A DNA stretch of 64,000 bases from Luteimonas sp. S4-F44 (lineage in GTDB: Bacteria; Pseudomonadota; Gammaproteobacteria; Xanthomonadales; Xanthomonadaceae): positions 2,170,001 through 2,234,000 of the forward strand of contig NZ_CP093340.1 of the NCBI RefSeq assembly GCF_022637415.1. The letters run 5' to 3'. Positions within the stretch are counted from its first letter, which is position 1, and every line of letters begins with the position of its first letter. Under the pieces are notes generated by a model. That model was not told the DNA's origin. It ran no database searches and saw only the letters and a program-made list of their open reading frames with translations. Both the position numbers and the translations under genes were made by a program. Below, in pieces: positions 53,802 to 60,815 of this stretch.

Positions 53802-53928
53802 CCCCCACCCGCCGCGCAACGCGCAGCAACTTCCCCCGCGAGCGGGGAGGTAGATGACAGCAGCGGCGCGTTTTCTCCTCCCGCGCTTGCGAGGCATTGC
53901 GCCGTTCACGGGTGGACGCTTGGGATGG
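53802..53928. repeat. Dispersed palindromic repeat, copy B
   Basis: About 127 bases related to copy A at 42256-42400. It shares CACCCGCCGCGCAACGC (53806-53822), CCCCCGCGAGCGGGGAGGTAG, a central CTCCTCCCGCG, and GCATTGCGCCGTTCACGGGTG (53894-53914) complementary to the left end. It sits between the convergent TetR and serine-hydrolase genes. Confidence 0.7.
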
Positions 53929-53979
53929 CGCAGGTGCGGGAGAACGCGCTGAAACACCCCGCTCTGGCGCATCAGCGCC

Positions 53980-55212
53980 CTATCGGCCCAGCATCACCTG
54001 CTTGCCCGACTCGCCCGCATACACCGCATCCCGGACCTCGCGCGGCAGCGCGCCGGACATTCCCTCGTAAGCGGTGTTGGTCAGCAGCACGACGGTCAGG
54101 CCATTGGCCGGATCGACGAACCAGGTGTGGCCGTACACCCCGCCCCACTGCAGCGTGCCAGGACTCTGCGGGGTTGCGGTGGCGGCCGGGTCGATGAGCA
54201 CGGCGCCGCCATAGCCGAAGCCCCAGCCCGGCCCCTGCGTGGCGGCGACTGTGCCGACGTGGTCGCGCCTCGCCTGGGCGATGGTGGCCGGCTGCAGGAA
54301 CGGCCCGCGACCATGGAAGACCTCGAGCGCGCGCACGACATCATCGGCCGTGCCCAGCATCCCTGCACCGCCCGACGCGAAAGCCTCGGCATCGAACGCA
54401 CGCTCGGGATCGAAGCGCAGCGAGACACCCAGCCCCGGCGGCAGCGGCACGTCCAGCGCTCCGGTCATCCGCTGCGGCGCTGGCGCGCCATCGACGTACG
54501 GCACCGCGACCCGCGCCGACGGCGCAACCCAGAACGCCGCGTCCGCCATGCCGAGTGGCCCGGTCACGAGCTCGGCCACCGCGCGCGGCAGGTCGGTGCC
54601 GTGCGCCTGGGCGACGACTTCGCCGAGCACGTCGATCGCCAACGAGTACCGCCAGCCGGTGCCCGGCGCATAGATCAGTGGCGCGTCGGCGATGCGCTGC
54701 ACGTTCTGCGTCAGCGTCAGCGCACGCCGGTCGAGCCCATCGGAGATGCCCAGCCGGTGATAAGGCCCATCCGGCGGCTGCGCGCCCGGACTGTCGAGAC
54801 CGGCGCTGTGGGTGAGCAGGTGGTGCACGGTGATCGTCGGCACGCGGCCGTCGGCCAGCGCGGGGCGGAACTCGGGAATCCAGCGCGTGACCGGGTCGCC
54901 TAGCTGCAATCTGCCCTGGTCGACCAGGCGCAGCGCCGCCAGCGTCACGATCGGCTTGCTGACCGAGGCCAGGCGGAACACCGCATCTTCGGGCATCGGG
55001 CGGCCGGCCTCGCGGTCGATCTGGCCCACAGCTCGCCGGTAGACAGTGCGCCCATCGCGCTCGACCCGCAGCACCGCACCGACGATCCGCTGCTCGCGCA
55101 CCGCGGTGTCGAGCACGGCGTCGAGCCGCGTCGCCAGATCGGGCGCCGGTGGCGTGGCCGGTGCGTGGCCGGTGGCGATAGACAGGGCGAACAAGGCGGA
55201 TAAGGCGGTCAT
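53980..55212 (-). CDS. Secreted serine hydrolase, class C beta-lactamase fold
   Basis: 410 residues with signal peptide MTALSALFALSIATG. Catalytic S-x-x-K is ASVSKP, the second motif Tyr is in WRYSLAID, and WGGVYGHTWFVDP near the C-terminus corresponds to the third active-site element. Family members are esterases, D-aminopeptidases or penicillin-binding proteins; true beta-lactamase activity is not implied. Start at ATG 55212. Divergent from a LysR gene that may control it. Confidence 0.88.
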   Translation of the reverse strand: MTALSALFALSIATGHAPATPPAPDLATRLDAVLDTAVREQRIVGAVLRVERDGRTVYRRAVGQIDREAGRPMPEDAVFRLASVSKPIVTLAALRLVDQGRLQLGDPVTRWIPEFRPALADGRVPTITVHHLLTHSAGLDSPGAQPPDGPYHRLGISDGLDRRALTLTQNVQRIADAPLIYAPGTGWRYSLAIDVLGEVVAQAHGTDLPRAVAELVTGPLGMADAAFWVAPSARVAVPYVDGAPAPQRMTGALDVPLPPGLGVSLRFDPERAFDAEAFASGGAGMLGTADDVVRALEVFHGRGPFLQPATIAQARRDHVGTVAATQGPGWGFGYGGAVLIDPAATATPQSPGTLQWGGVYGHTWFVDPANGLTVVLLTNTAYEGMSGALPREVRDAVYAGESGKQVMLGR

Positions 55213-55304
55213 GGCGGACTCTCGGCTTGCGGGGCACACACTGTCCCGCCGGCGACACGCCGGAAACAGCGGACCGGGCTTCACTAGGCTGTAAGTTCTG
55301 CTTC

Positions 55305-56252
55305 ATGTCCAAGCACGAAACCCTCGCCGGTCTCGCCGCGTTCCGCAGCGTTGCGCGGCTGGGCAGCTTCACCCGCGCGGCCGATGCCGCCGGCGTCAGC
55401 CCGTCGGCGGTGTCCCAGGGCGTGCGTGCGCTCGAGGCCCGGCTCGGTGTGCGGCTCCTGCACCGCAGCAGCCGCCGCGTCACACTGACCGAAGCCGGGC
55501 ACGCGTTCCTCCAACAGATCGACGCCCCGCTCGACCGGATCGACATCGCCATGCAGCAGGCACGTGCCGGCCGCGGCGCGCCGAGCGGCCTGCTGCGGAT
55601 CAACCTCTCGCGGCTGGCCGCCGACCTGCTGGTGGTGCCGCAGCTGCCCGCGTTCCTCGCCCGCTATCCCGACATCCAGGTCGAACTGTTCACCGACGAC
55701 ACGCTGTCCGACCTCGTCGTCGGCGGCTTCGATGCCGGCATCCGGCTCGGCCAGTCGCTCGCGCGCGATGTCATTGCCCGGCCGATCGGCGGTGCGCAGC
55801 AGCGCGTCGTCGTCGGCACTCCGGACTACCTGCGCCGGCACGGCGTGCCGGCCGCGCCGGGCGACCTGGCCGCACACGACTGCATCCGCTTCCGCCTGCC
55901 TGGCAGCGGCCGCATCGAGGCCTGGCGCTTCGCCGAGGCCGGCGGCCCTTTCGAGCTGGCTGTTCACGGTCGTCTGGTGTTCGCCGACGATCGCCTCGTG
56001 CGCGAAGCCGCGCGCGACGGCCTGGGCCTGTCGCGACAATTCGTGCAGAGCATCACCGAGGACCTCGCCGCCGGACGCCTGGTCGAGGTGCTGGCGGACT
56101 ACCGTTGCGCGCAGCCCGGCTTTTATCTCTACTTCCCGGCACGCGAACTGATGGCACCGAAGCTGCGTGTGTTCGTGGATTTCTTCTGCGAGGCGGTGCC
56201 GACGCCGCCACCAGGCAGCCACCCCCGGGGCTTCAGTTTAAATTACGATTAG
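55305..56252 (+). CDS. LysR-family transcriptional regulator
   Basis: 315 residues. N-terminal winged HTH AFRSVARLGSFTRAADAAG, SPSAVSQGVRALEARLG and the usual LLHRSSRRVTLTEAG, followed by a periplasmic-binding-like effector domain (about 90-300). Divergent from the serine hydrolase with a 92-base gap, the common LysR-target arrangement. Effector unknown. Confidence 0.92.
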   Translation: MSKHETLAGLAAFRSVARLGSFTRAADAAGVSPSAVSQGVRALEARLGVRLLHRSSRRVTLTEAGHAFLQQIDAPLDRIDIAMQQARAGRGAPSGLLRINLSRLAADLLVVPQLPAFLARYPDIQVELFTDDTLSDLVVGGFDAGIRLGQSLARDVIARPIGGAQQRVVVGTPDYLRRHGVPAAPGDLAAHDCIRFRLPGSGRIEAWRFAEAGGPFELAVHGRLVFADDRLVREAARDGLGLSRQFVQSITEDLAAGRLVEVLADYRCAQPGFYLYFPARELMAPKLRVFVDFFCEAVPTPPPGSHPRGFSLNYD

Positions 56253-56270
56253 TAGGTTGCGATTCGTAGG
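56246..56270. promoter_or_regulatory. Tandem direct repeat upstream of the oxidoreductase-TetR operon
   Basis: CGATTAGTAGG (56246-56256) and CGATTCGTAGG (56260-56270) are two 11-base copies with one mismatch and 14-base spacing, overlapping the LysR stop codon and ending 24 bases before the oxidoreductase ATG. Local A+T is high. Possible binding site of the TetR protein encoded downstream. Confidence 0.4.
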
Positions 56271-56294
56271 AAATCATCCTCCCCCGGATCTCCC

Positions 56295-56882
56295 ATGCAC
56301 GCGCTCGTTGTCGTCGCCCATCCCAACCCCGCCTCCCTGACTCACGCCATCGCCGCCCACCTCGTCGCTGGCATCGAAGCCGGCGGCCATACGGCAGAGA
56401 CCGCCGATCTGGCCGCGGAAGGCTTCGATCCCCGGTTCAACCAAGACGACCTCGCGCTGTTCCATCAACAAGCGTCCCCGCCGAGCGACGTGGCCGCCGA
56501 ACACGCGCGTATTGAGCGCGCCGACGCGCTGGCGCTGGTGTATCCGATCTACTGGTGGTCGTTCCCCGCACTGCTCAAGGGCTGGATTGATCGCGTCTTC
56601 ACCAATGGCTGGGCCTACGACCAGGACGCGGGCGGTAGGCTGCGCAAAAAGCTGGAACTGCCGGTGCACCTGATCGCCAACGGCGGCGCCGACCAGCGCA
56701 CGATGGCACGGCATGGGTACTTCGGCGCGATGAAGACCCAGATCGACCACGGCATCTTCGATTACTGTGGCGCCCGCGTGCTGACCTCCGAACTGCTGCT
56801 CGCCTCCGATGCCGGCTTTCCACAGGCCCACCTCGACACGGCCCATGCGCTGGGCCAGCGTGTGTTTGCACCCCGCCCCTAA
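56295..56882 (+). CDS. NAD(P)H-quinone oxidoreductase, flavodoxin-like
   Basis: 195 residues. VVVAHPNPASLTHAIA is the FMN/FAD phosphate-binding start of the NQO1/MdaB/KefF family, and YPIYWWSFPALLKGWIDRVFTNGWAY the signature of the flavin-binding loop. It reduces quinones or azo/nitro compounds with NAD(P)H. Followed after 19 bases by a TetR gene, so it is likely inducible by electrophiles. Confidence 0.9.
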   Translation: MHALVVVAHPNPASLTHAIAAHLVAGIEAGGHTAETADLAAEGFDPRFNQDDLALFHQQASPPSDVAAEHARIERADALALVYPIYWWSFPALLKGWIDRVFTNGWAYDQDAGGRLRKKLELPVHLIANGGADQRTMARHGYFGAMKTQIDHGIFDYCGARVLTSELLLASDAGFPQAHLDTAHALGQRVFAPRP

Positions 56883-56901
56883 CGCCACTGGACACCCCGC
56901 C

Positions 56902-57501
56902 TTGCCTACGCCCGCGCCCGCCAACAGCCGCCGCCGACTCCCGCGAGCCGAACGCACGCGTCAGTTGCTGGACGCCGCCTGGACGCTGATCGGCCACGAC
57001 GGCACGGACGCCCTGACGCTGGCCAAGCTGGCCGAGTCCGCAGGCGTGACCAAGCCTGTCGTCTACGACCACTTCGGCACGCGCAACGGCCTGCTGGCGG
57101 CGCTGTACGAGGACTTCGACGTGCGCCAGACGGCGCTCTTCGACGCCGCCGTCGCCGCCGCACGGCCAACGTTGCAGGCCAAGGCCCGCACTATCGCCAC
57201 CAGCTACGTGGACTGCGTGTTGGCACAGGGCGCGGAGATCGCCGGCGTGCTGGCCGCACTCTGCGGCTCGCCCGAACTGGCCGCCGTCAAACGCCGTTAC
57301 CAGCACACGTTTCTGGACAAGTGTGCAGCGGTCCTCGCCCCATTCGCCGGCCCGGCGGGCCTGTCGACAGCGTCGCTCTGGGCGATGCTCGGCGCGGCCG
57401 ATGCCCTATCCGATGCCGCCTGCGCCGGCGACATCACACCTGCGCAGGCCCAGGACGAACTCGAACAGACGATCGTGTCGGTGGTTCGGCGCTGCAAGTA
57501 A
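56902..57501 (+). CDS. TetR-family transcriptional regulator
   Basis: About 199 residues from TTG 56902 (LPTPAPANSRRR). HTH TLAKLAESAGVTKPVVYDHFGTRNGLLAALYEDFD with the typical upstream LLDAAWTLIGHDG. The start codon is uncertain because no ribosome site is visible and the gene begins 19 bases after the oxidoreductase stop. It probably regulates its own operon with the oxidoreductase. Confidence 0.88.
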   Translation: MPTPAPANSRRRLPRAERTRQLLDAAWTLIGHDGTDALTLAKLAESAGVTKPVVYDHFGTRNGLLAALYEDFDVRQTALFDAAVAAARPTLQAKARTIATSYVDCVLAQGAEIAGVLAALCGSPELAAVKRRYQHTFLDKCAAVLAPFAGPAGLSTASLWAMLGAADALSDAACAGDITPAQAQDELEQTIVSVVRRCK

Positions 57502-57779
57502 GCACCATGCGCGCGTTCGCTACGAACGGCTGGTCAGTCGACGGATCGCTCGCATCAAGTGCCGCTCAAGCTCGGCGACCACCACATCCAATGCATGCAC
57601 GTCGTTTTCGCAGCATCTGATCCCGCTGGATGTCTTGGTGGAGCACATGGATACGAATCCTCGGAACAATCTCAACTTGAGCCAAGTTCTTATATCGCCT
57701 GAGAGATGAGTCCATGGCGGCCAAGGACTTGGCGCTGCCGGACACCAGAAGGCGTCCGGCAGCGCCTAAGCCGAACCGC
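57502..57779. other. Gap without a recognisable gene
   Basis: 278 bases, less G+C-rich than the surroundings. On the minus strand one frame ends with ALDVVVAELERHLMRAIRR and a stop near 57532, which looks like the tail of a helical protein. No start or family can be assigned, so it may be a gene remnant. No repeat or RNA gene was seen. Confidence 0.4.
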
Positions 57780-58523
57780 TCAATGCACCCGATACGCCGG
57801 TGCGGCCGTGCGCAGGTGGGTACGGCGATGTGCGAGATGCGCCACGCCAGCGCCATAGCGGGGCCGGGGTTCTTCGACGCCGTGGATCGGCCGCGAGGCG
57901 ACGCCGAGGCGCTGCGTCTCGATCTGATCCAACAACACACGGGCATCATCCGCGCCTTCGGAGATCGCCAGGCCCAGCGTCGACAAGGTGTCGTCGGCGA
58001 GATCGTCCGCGTGATCGGAGGCAATGACGTCACCATGCGCGGCAATCGTCTGCAACAGCCTCCCCAGCGCATCGGCCTGGTCCGTCGTCAGGCCGAAGAC
58101 AAACGGCTCGCCGTCCGTGCACTGGCCGAACGAGGTCGCTGCAGGTGCGTCCTCGGCCTGGCCGGTCGACGCGCGCGACGCCTGGTCGCCGGGCCGTGCC
58201 GTCTTGACCGCGCGTTCGGCAGGCACCGCATCGTCCTCGTCCATCGACGCGGACGTTGCGTCCTCGGCAGTGCGGTCGGCCGCATTCCGCCACGCCGGCC
58301 AGTCCAGCACCTCCATCACGCTGTCGATCTGCTCGGCCAGCTGCTCCATGCAGAACTGCAACTCCTGCCAGTCCAGTTGCGGCGGGTCGTCTTCACTGGT
58401 GCGCGGCTCGGCCAGCCGCGCGATGAAGCGCATGAACACGCGCAGCCGCTCCAGGCGGAACTGCGCATCCACCGACAGGTAGTAACCCAGGTGTTCGTCC
58501 GTGTCGTTCGGTGATCCGGTCAT
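57780..58523 (-). CDS. Two-domain protein with XAC0095-like N-terminus and a locally repeated C-terminal domain
   Basis: 247 residues, acidic. The N-terminal 70 residues (GYYLSVDAQFRLERLRVFMRF, LQFCMEQLAEQIDSVMEVL) recall proteins I know as the XAC0095 family of xanthomonads (from memory). A low-complexity linker follows (about 80-140). Residues about 141-205 (FVFGLTTDQADALGRLL, AHGDVIAS, TLSTLGLAISEGADDA) form a domain repeated in the genes at 59138 and 59747. The tail SRPIHGVEEPRPRYGA is shared with the latter. No catalytic residues or membrane segments. Downstream of the ECF sigma gene on the same strand, with a 110-base gap. Confidence 0.78.
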   Translation of the reverse strand: MTGSPNDTDEHLGYYLSVDAQFRLERLRVFMRFIARLAEPRTSEDDPPQLDWQELQFCMEQLAEQIDSVMEVLDWPAWRNAADRTAEDATSASMDEDDAVPAERAVKTARPGDQASRASTGQAEDAPAATSFGQCTDGEPFVFGLTTDQADALGRLLQTIAAHGDVIASDHADDLADDTLSTLGLAISEGADDARVLLDQIETQRLGVASRPIHGVEEPRPRYGAGVAHLAHRRTHLRTAAPAYRVH

Positions 58524-58633
58524 GATTGACCTCCATGTGTGGGGGAAAACGTCCTTCGATCCGTTTCAGGCGGCTCGCGACGCGACACATCGCGTGCGAC
58601 CGCAGATCGCGCTGCAACACCAAGCACGGATCG

Positions 58634-59145
58634 TCAGCTTGTTGCAGTGCGTAACGTCGACAGCGCCGGACTGATGTGCTTTTCCACCCTCTTGGTGGAG
58701 ATGCCCATTCGTGCCGCGATCTGGTCGTAGGTCAGCCCATCGAACCTGCTCAATTCAAAGGCCTGCCGACACTTGGCCGGCAAGCCGGGCAGCCCACGCG
58801 CCAGCACGGCAACCAGCGTCGAACGCATCTCCACGATCTCCTCGACCGGAGCCAGCAGCGCCGGCAGCATGCCAGCATCGTCCAGGCCGACATGCTGTGC
58901 GGCATGTCGGCGCCCGCGAGCGCGTCTGAACTCGATTATCAAGTTCTGTGCAATCCGATACATCAGGCGCGTATGGCTTTCGATGTCAGGATTCTCCCGA
59001 TACGACAGTAGGCGCACGAGTGTTTCCTGGGTCAGATCTTCGGCCAGATCCGCGTGGCGAACGCGGCGACGCAAGTACCTCAAGCAATTCGACGCAAGCC
59101 CGGCACCGCGGCATCGAACCGCGCCCGCGCCTTGGGCCTACTCAT
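58634..59145 (-). CDS. ECF-type RNA polymerase sigma factor, frameshifted near the 5' end
   Basis: From about 59083 the frame encodes 149 residues with sigma region 2 (YLRRRVRHADLAEDLTQETL, MYRIAQNLIIEFRRARGRR) and region 4 (LPAKCRQAFELSRFDGLTYD, QIAARMGISTKRVEKHI), FecI-like. The only good ATG (59145), which overlaps the upstream stop as ATGAGTAG, opens another frame, MSRPKARARFDAAVPGLRRIA, that hits TGA at 59080-59082 exactly where the sigma frame takes over. Joined, the two give a normal-length protein of about 170 residues, so one base seems gained or lost near 59083. It may be a real mutation, a sequencing error or recoding. Without the shift, a TTG at 59083 would have to start it. Confidence 0.75.
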
Positions 59146-59557
59146 CGTCCTTGGCGGACCCGCCGGGTCCATCGGCCAGTACCTGACGGATCTTGTCGAA
59201 GTAGCTGTCCTCCAGCACGCGCTCCAGTTCTTCGCGCGTGCGCGCCTCCGACAGGCGGCGCCGCAACTCGTTCTCCTTGACCGAGCGCGACTTGCGACTG
59301 TCGACATCACAGCTGGCCGCAGGGTCGACCGTGACGTTCATCCCAAGCCGCTGCGCACCTACTGTGTCGAGAATCTCCTGCGCCTCGAGCCCGGCGCGAA
59401 AGATCGCGTGCCCAAGCGTGGACACCGTATGTTCCTGCAGGAGGGGGACATCCCCCATCGCGAGTACATCACCCAGGGCGGTGATCGATTGCAGCAAGTG
59501 GTCGAGTCGATCCACCTGATCCAGCGTGACCCCGGCCATCATCCGTTGCGTTGTCAT
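59138..59557 (-). CDS. Small protein with the locally repeated domain, coupled to the sigma factor
   Basis: 139 residues from ATG 59557 (AGGA 11 bases upstream). Residues about 7-75 match the repeated domain of the two neighbours: AGVTLDQVDRLDHLL, ALGDVLAMGD, TVSTLGHAIF, EILDTVGAQRL. The remainder (ENELRRRLSEARTREELERVL, DKIRQVLADGPG) is charged and helical. The 8-base overlap with the sigma-factor ATG couples the two, so it could modulate the sigma factor; that role is only inferred. Confidence 0.75.
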   Translation of the reverse strand: MTTQRMMAGVTLDQVDRLDHLLQSITALGDVLAMGDVPLLQEHTVSTLGHAIFRAGLEAQEILDTVGAQRLGMNVTVDPAASCDVDSRKSRSVKENELRRRLSEARTREELERVLEDSYFDKIRQVLADGPGGSAKDDE

Positions 59558-59746
59558 GTCGGCGAGCTTCCTGTGCAGTGAGTCCAGAGAAGTCAGTCCG
59601 GGTGTCCCCGCAGAGGCCACAGGCCGCGCGCCCCCCCCTGGCCTGACCTGCACTGCGAAGCTTCCGTCACCCTCAATCTGAATTTTAGATAATCAAAGCC
59701 GGGCGCGCAACGTCAGCGCAGCGCGCCCGGCCCACCCCTCATCCGA

Positions 59747-60379
59747 TCAGTGCAGCGCAGCCCCGTAAGTCGGACGCGGCTCACGCACACCCGTCGGTGG
59801 CCGCGACGACGCATGCAACTGCTGCTCCTGTACCTGCTCAAGAATCTCGCGCACCGTGTCGGCGCCCTCCGAGATCGCCAGCCCCAGCGTCGAGATCGTG
59901 GCGTCAGCCAGATCGTCATCATGACCGGACGCCAGCACATCGCCATGCGCCATCAGCGTCTGCACCAGACGGTCCAACGCATCGGCCTGATCGATGGTGA
60001 CGCCGAACACGAAGTCCGCGGGCACCTCGGCCGCCTGGGCTGCGCGCGCCTTGGCGTAAACGCCCATCGTCACACCCTCCGCCGCGTCATCGGCATCCGC
60101 GGCCTCTGCAGGCTCCACGTCTTCGGGCGGCGTGTACGCATCCTGCCGCGCTACGCGGCGCCCGCCCACGAACCGGCGCGCCAGTCTGTCGACCGGACGC
60201 GCCCCATGCTCGGCCAGGCCGATCGGCACGTCCACTGCCACGACCCGGGCCCGCCGATGGTCATCCAAGAGCGCCTTTGGGCTGGCGTACACCGCGAACG
60301 TGAGCCCCGCGCTGGCACGCCAGACGGCGAACCAGCCGGCCCCAGCGCCGTCCACTCCCACGCAGTCCATTGGTCGCAT
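59747..60379 (-). CDS. Truncated DUF429-like domain fused to the locally repeated domain
   Basis: 210 residues. Residues about 4-75 (CVGVDGAGAGWFAVWR, VVAVDVPIGLAEHGARPVDRLAR) resemble the N-terminal third of DUF429 proteins, but the rest of DUF429 is absent. A linker rich in Glu, Asp and Ala (EDVEPAEAADADDAAEG) leads to residues about 120-190 (FVFGVTIDQADALDRL, AHGDVLAS, TISTLGLAISEGAD), which nearly copy the C-terminal domain of the gene at 57780, including the EPRPTYGA tail. A start at the internal ATG near 60065 (MGVYAKARAAQ) would give only the repeated domain. Divergent from mazG, 57 bases apart. Confidence 0.7.
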   Translation of the reverse strand: MRPMDCVGVDGAGAGWFAVWRASAGLTFAVYASPKALLDDHRRARVVAVDVPIGLAEHGARPVDRLARRFVGGRRVARQDAYTPPEDVEPAEAADADDAAEGVTMGVYAKARAAQAAEVPADFVFGVTIDQADALDRLVQTLMAHGDVLASGHDDDLADATISTLGLAISEGADTVREILEQVQEQQLHASSRPPTGVREPRPTYGAALH

Positions 60380-60436
60380 CCTCGTCCGCCGCCGACCCGC
60401 CTATACTGCCAGCCAACAGGGAACGGACCTCACTGC

Positions 60437-60787
60437 TTGAGCCAGGACATCAAGGCCCTCCAGGCCTCATTGCGGGCCTTCGCGCAAGCGCGCGACTGGG
60501 AGCAGTTCCATAGCCCCAAGAACCTCGCCGCCTCGCTGTCGATCGAGGCGGCCGAAGTGCTGGAGCACTTCCAGTGGCTCACCGAGGCGCAGAGCCGCCA
60601 GCTCGATGCCGAGCGCACGGCGCAGGTGGCCGACGAGATCGCCGACGTGCTGCTCTATCTGCTGCAACTGGCCGACAAGTTGGGCATCGACCCGCTGGCC
60701 GCCGCACGCGACAAGCTCGCCCGCAATGCCGAGCGCTATCCCGTCGAGCGCGCCAAGGGCAGCAGCGCCAAGTACACCGAGCTCTAA
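60437..60787 (+). CDS. MazG-like nucleotide pyrophosphohydrolase
   Basis: 116 residues from TTG 60437 (LSQDIKALQASL). All-alpha NTP-PPase motifs: KNLAASLSIEAAEVLEHFQW (the E-x-x-E part) and ADEIADVLLYLLQLADKLG (the E-x-x-D part). It hydrolyses NTPs/dNTPs to monophosphates. A TATACT at 60402 may be its -10 box. Followed after 28 bases by the nuclease-helicase gene in the same direction. Confidence 0.87.
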   Translation: MSQDIKALQASLRAFAQARDWEQFHSPKNLAASLSIEAAEVLEHFQWLTEAQSRQLDAERTAQVADEIADVLLYLLQLADKLGIDPLAAARDKLARNAERYPVERAKGSSAKYTEL

Positions 60788-60815
60788 CCACAGGCCTACC
60801 GGGGGAGCCGGCCGC

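Noticed and set aside
57323..57709. 128-codon plus-strand frame after the second TetR gene
   Set aside because: It begins inside the TetR gene in another frame, and its C-terminal part shows no recognisable motif.
60606..60815. Upstream extension of the nuclease-helicase into mazG
   Set aside because: The added 70 codons are an out-of-frame reading of mazG; GTG 60816 has a strong ribosome site.
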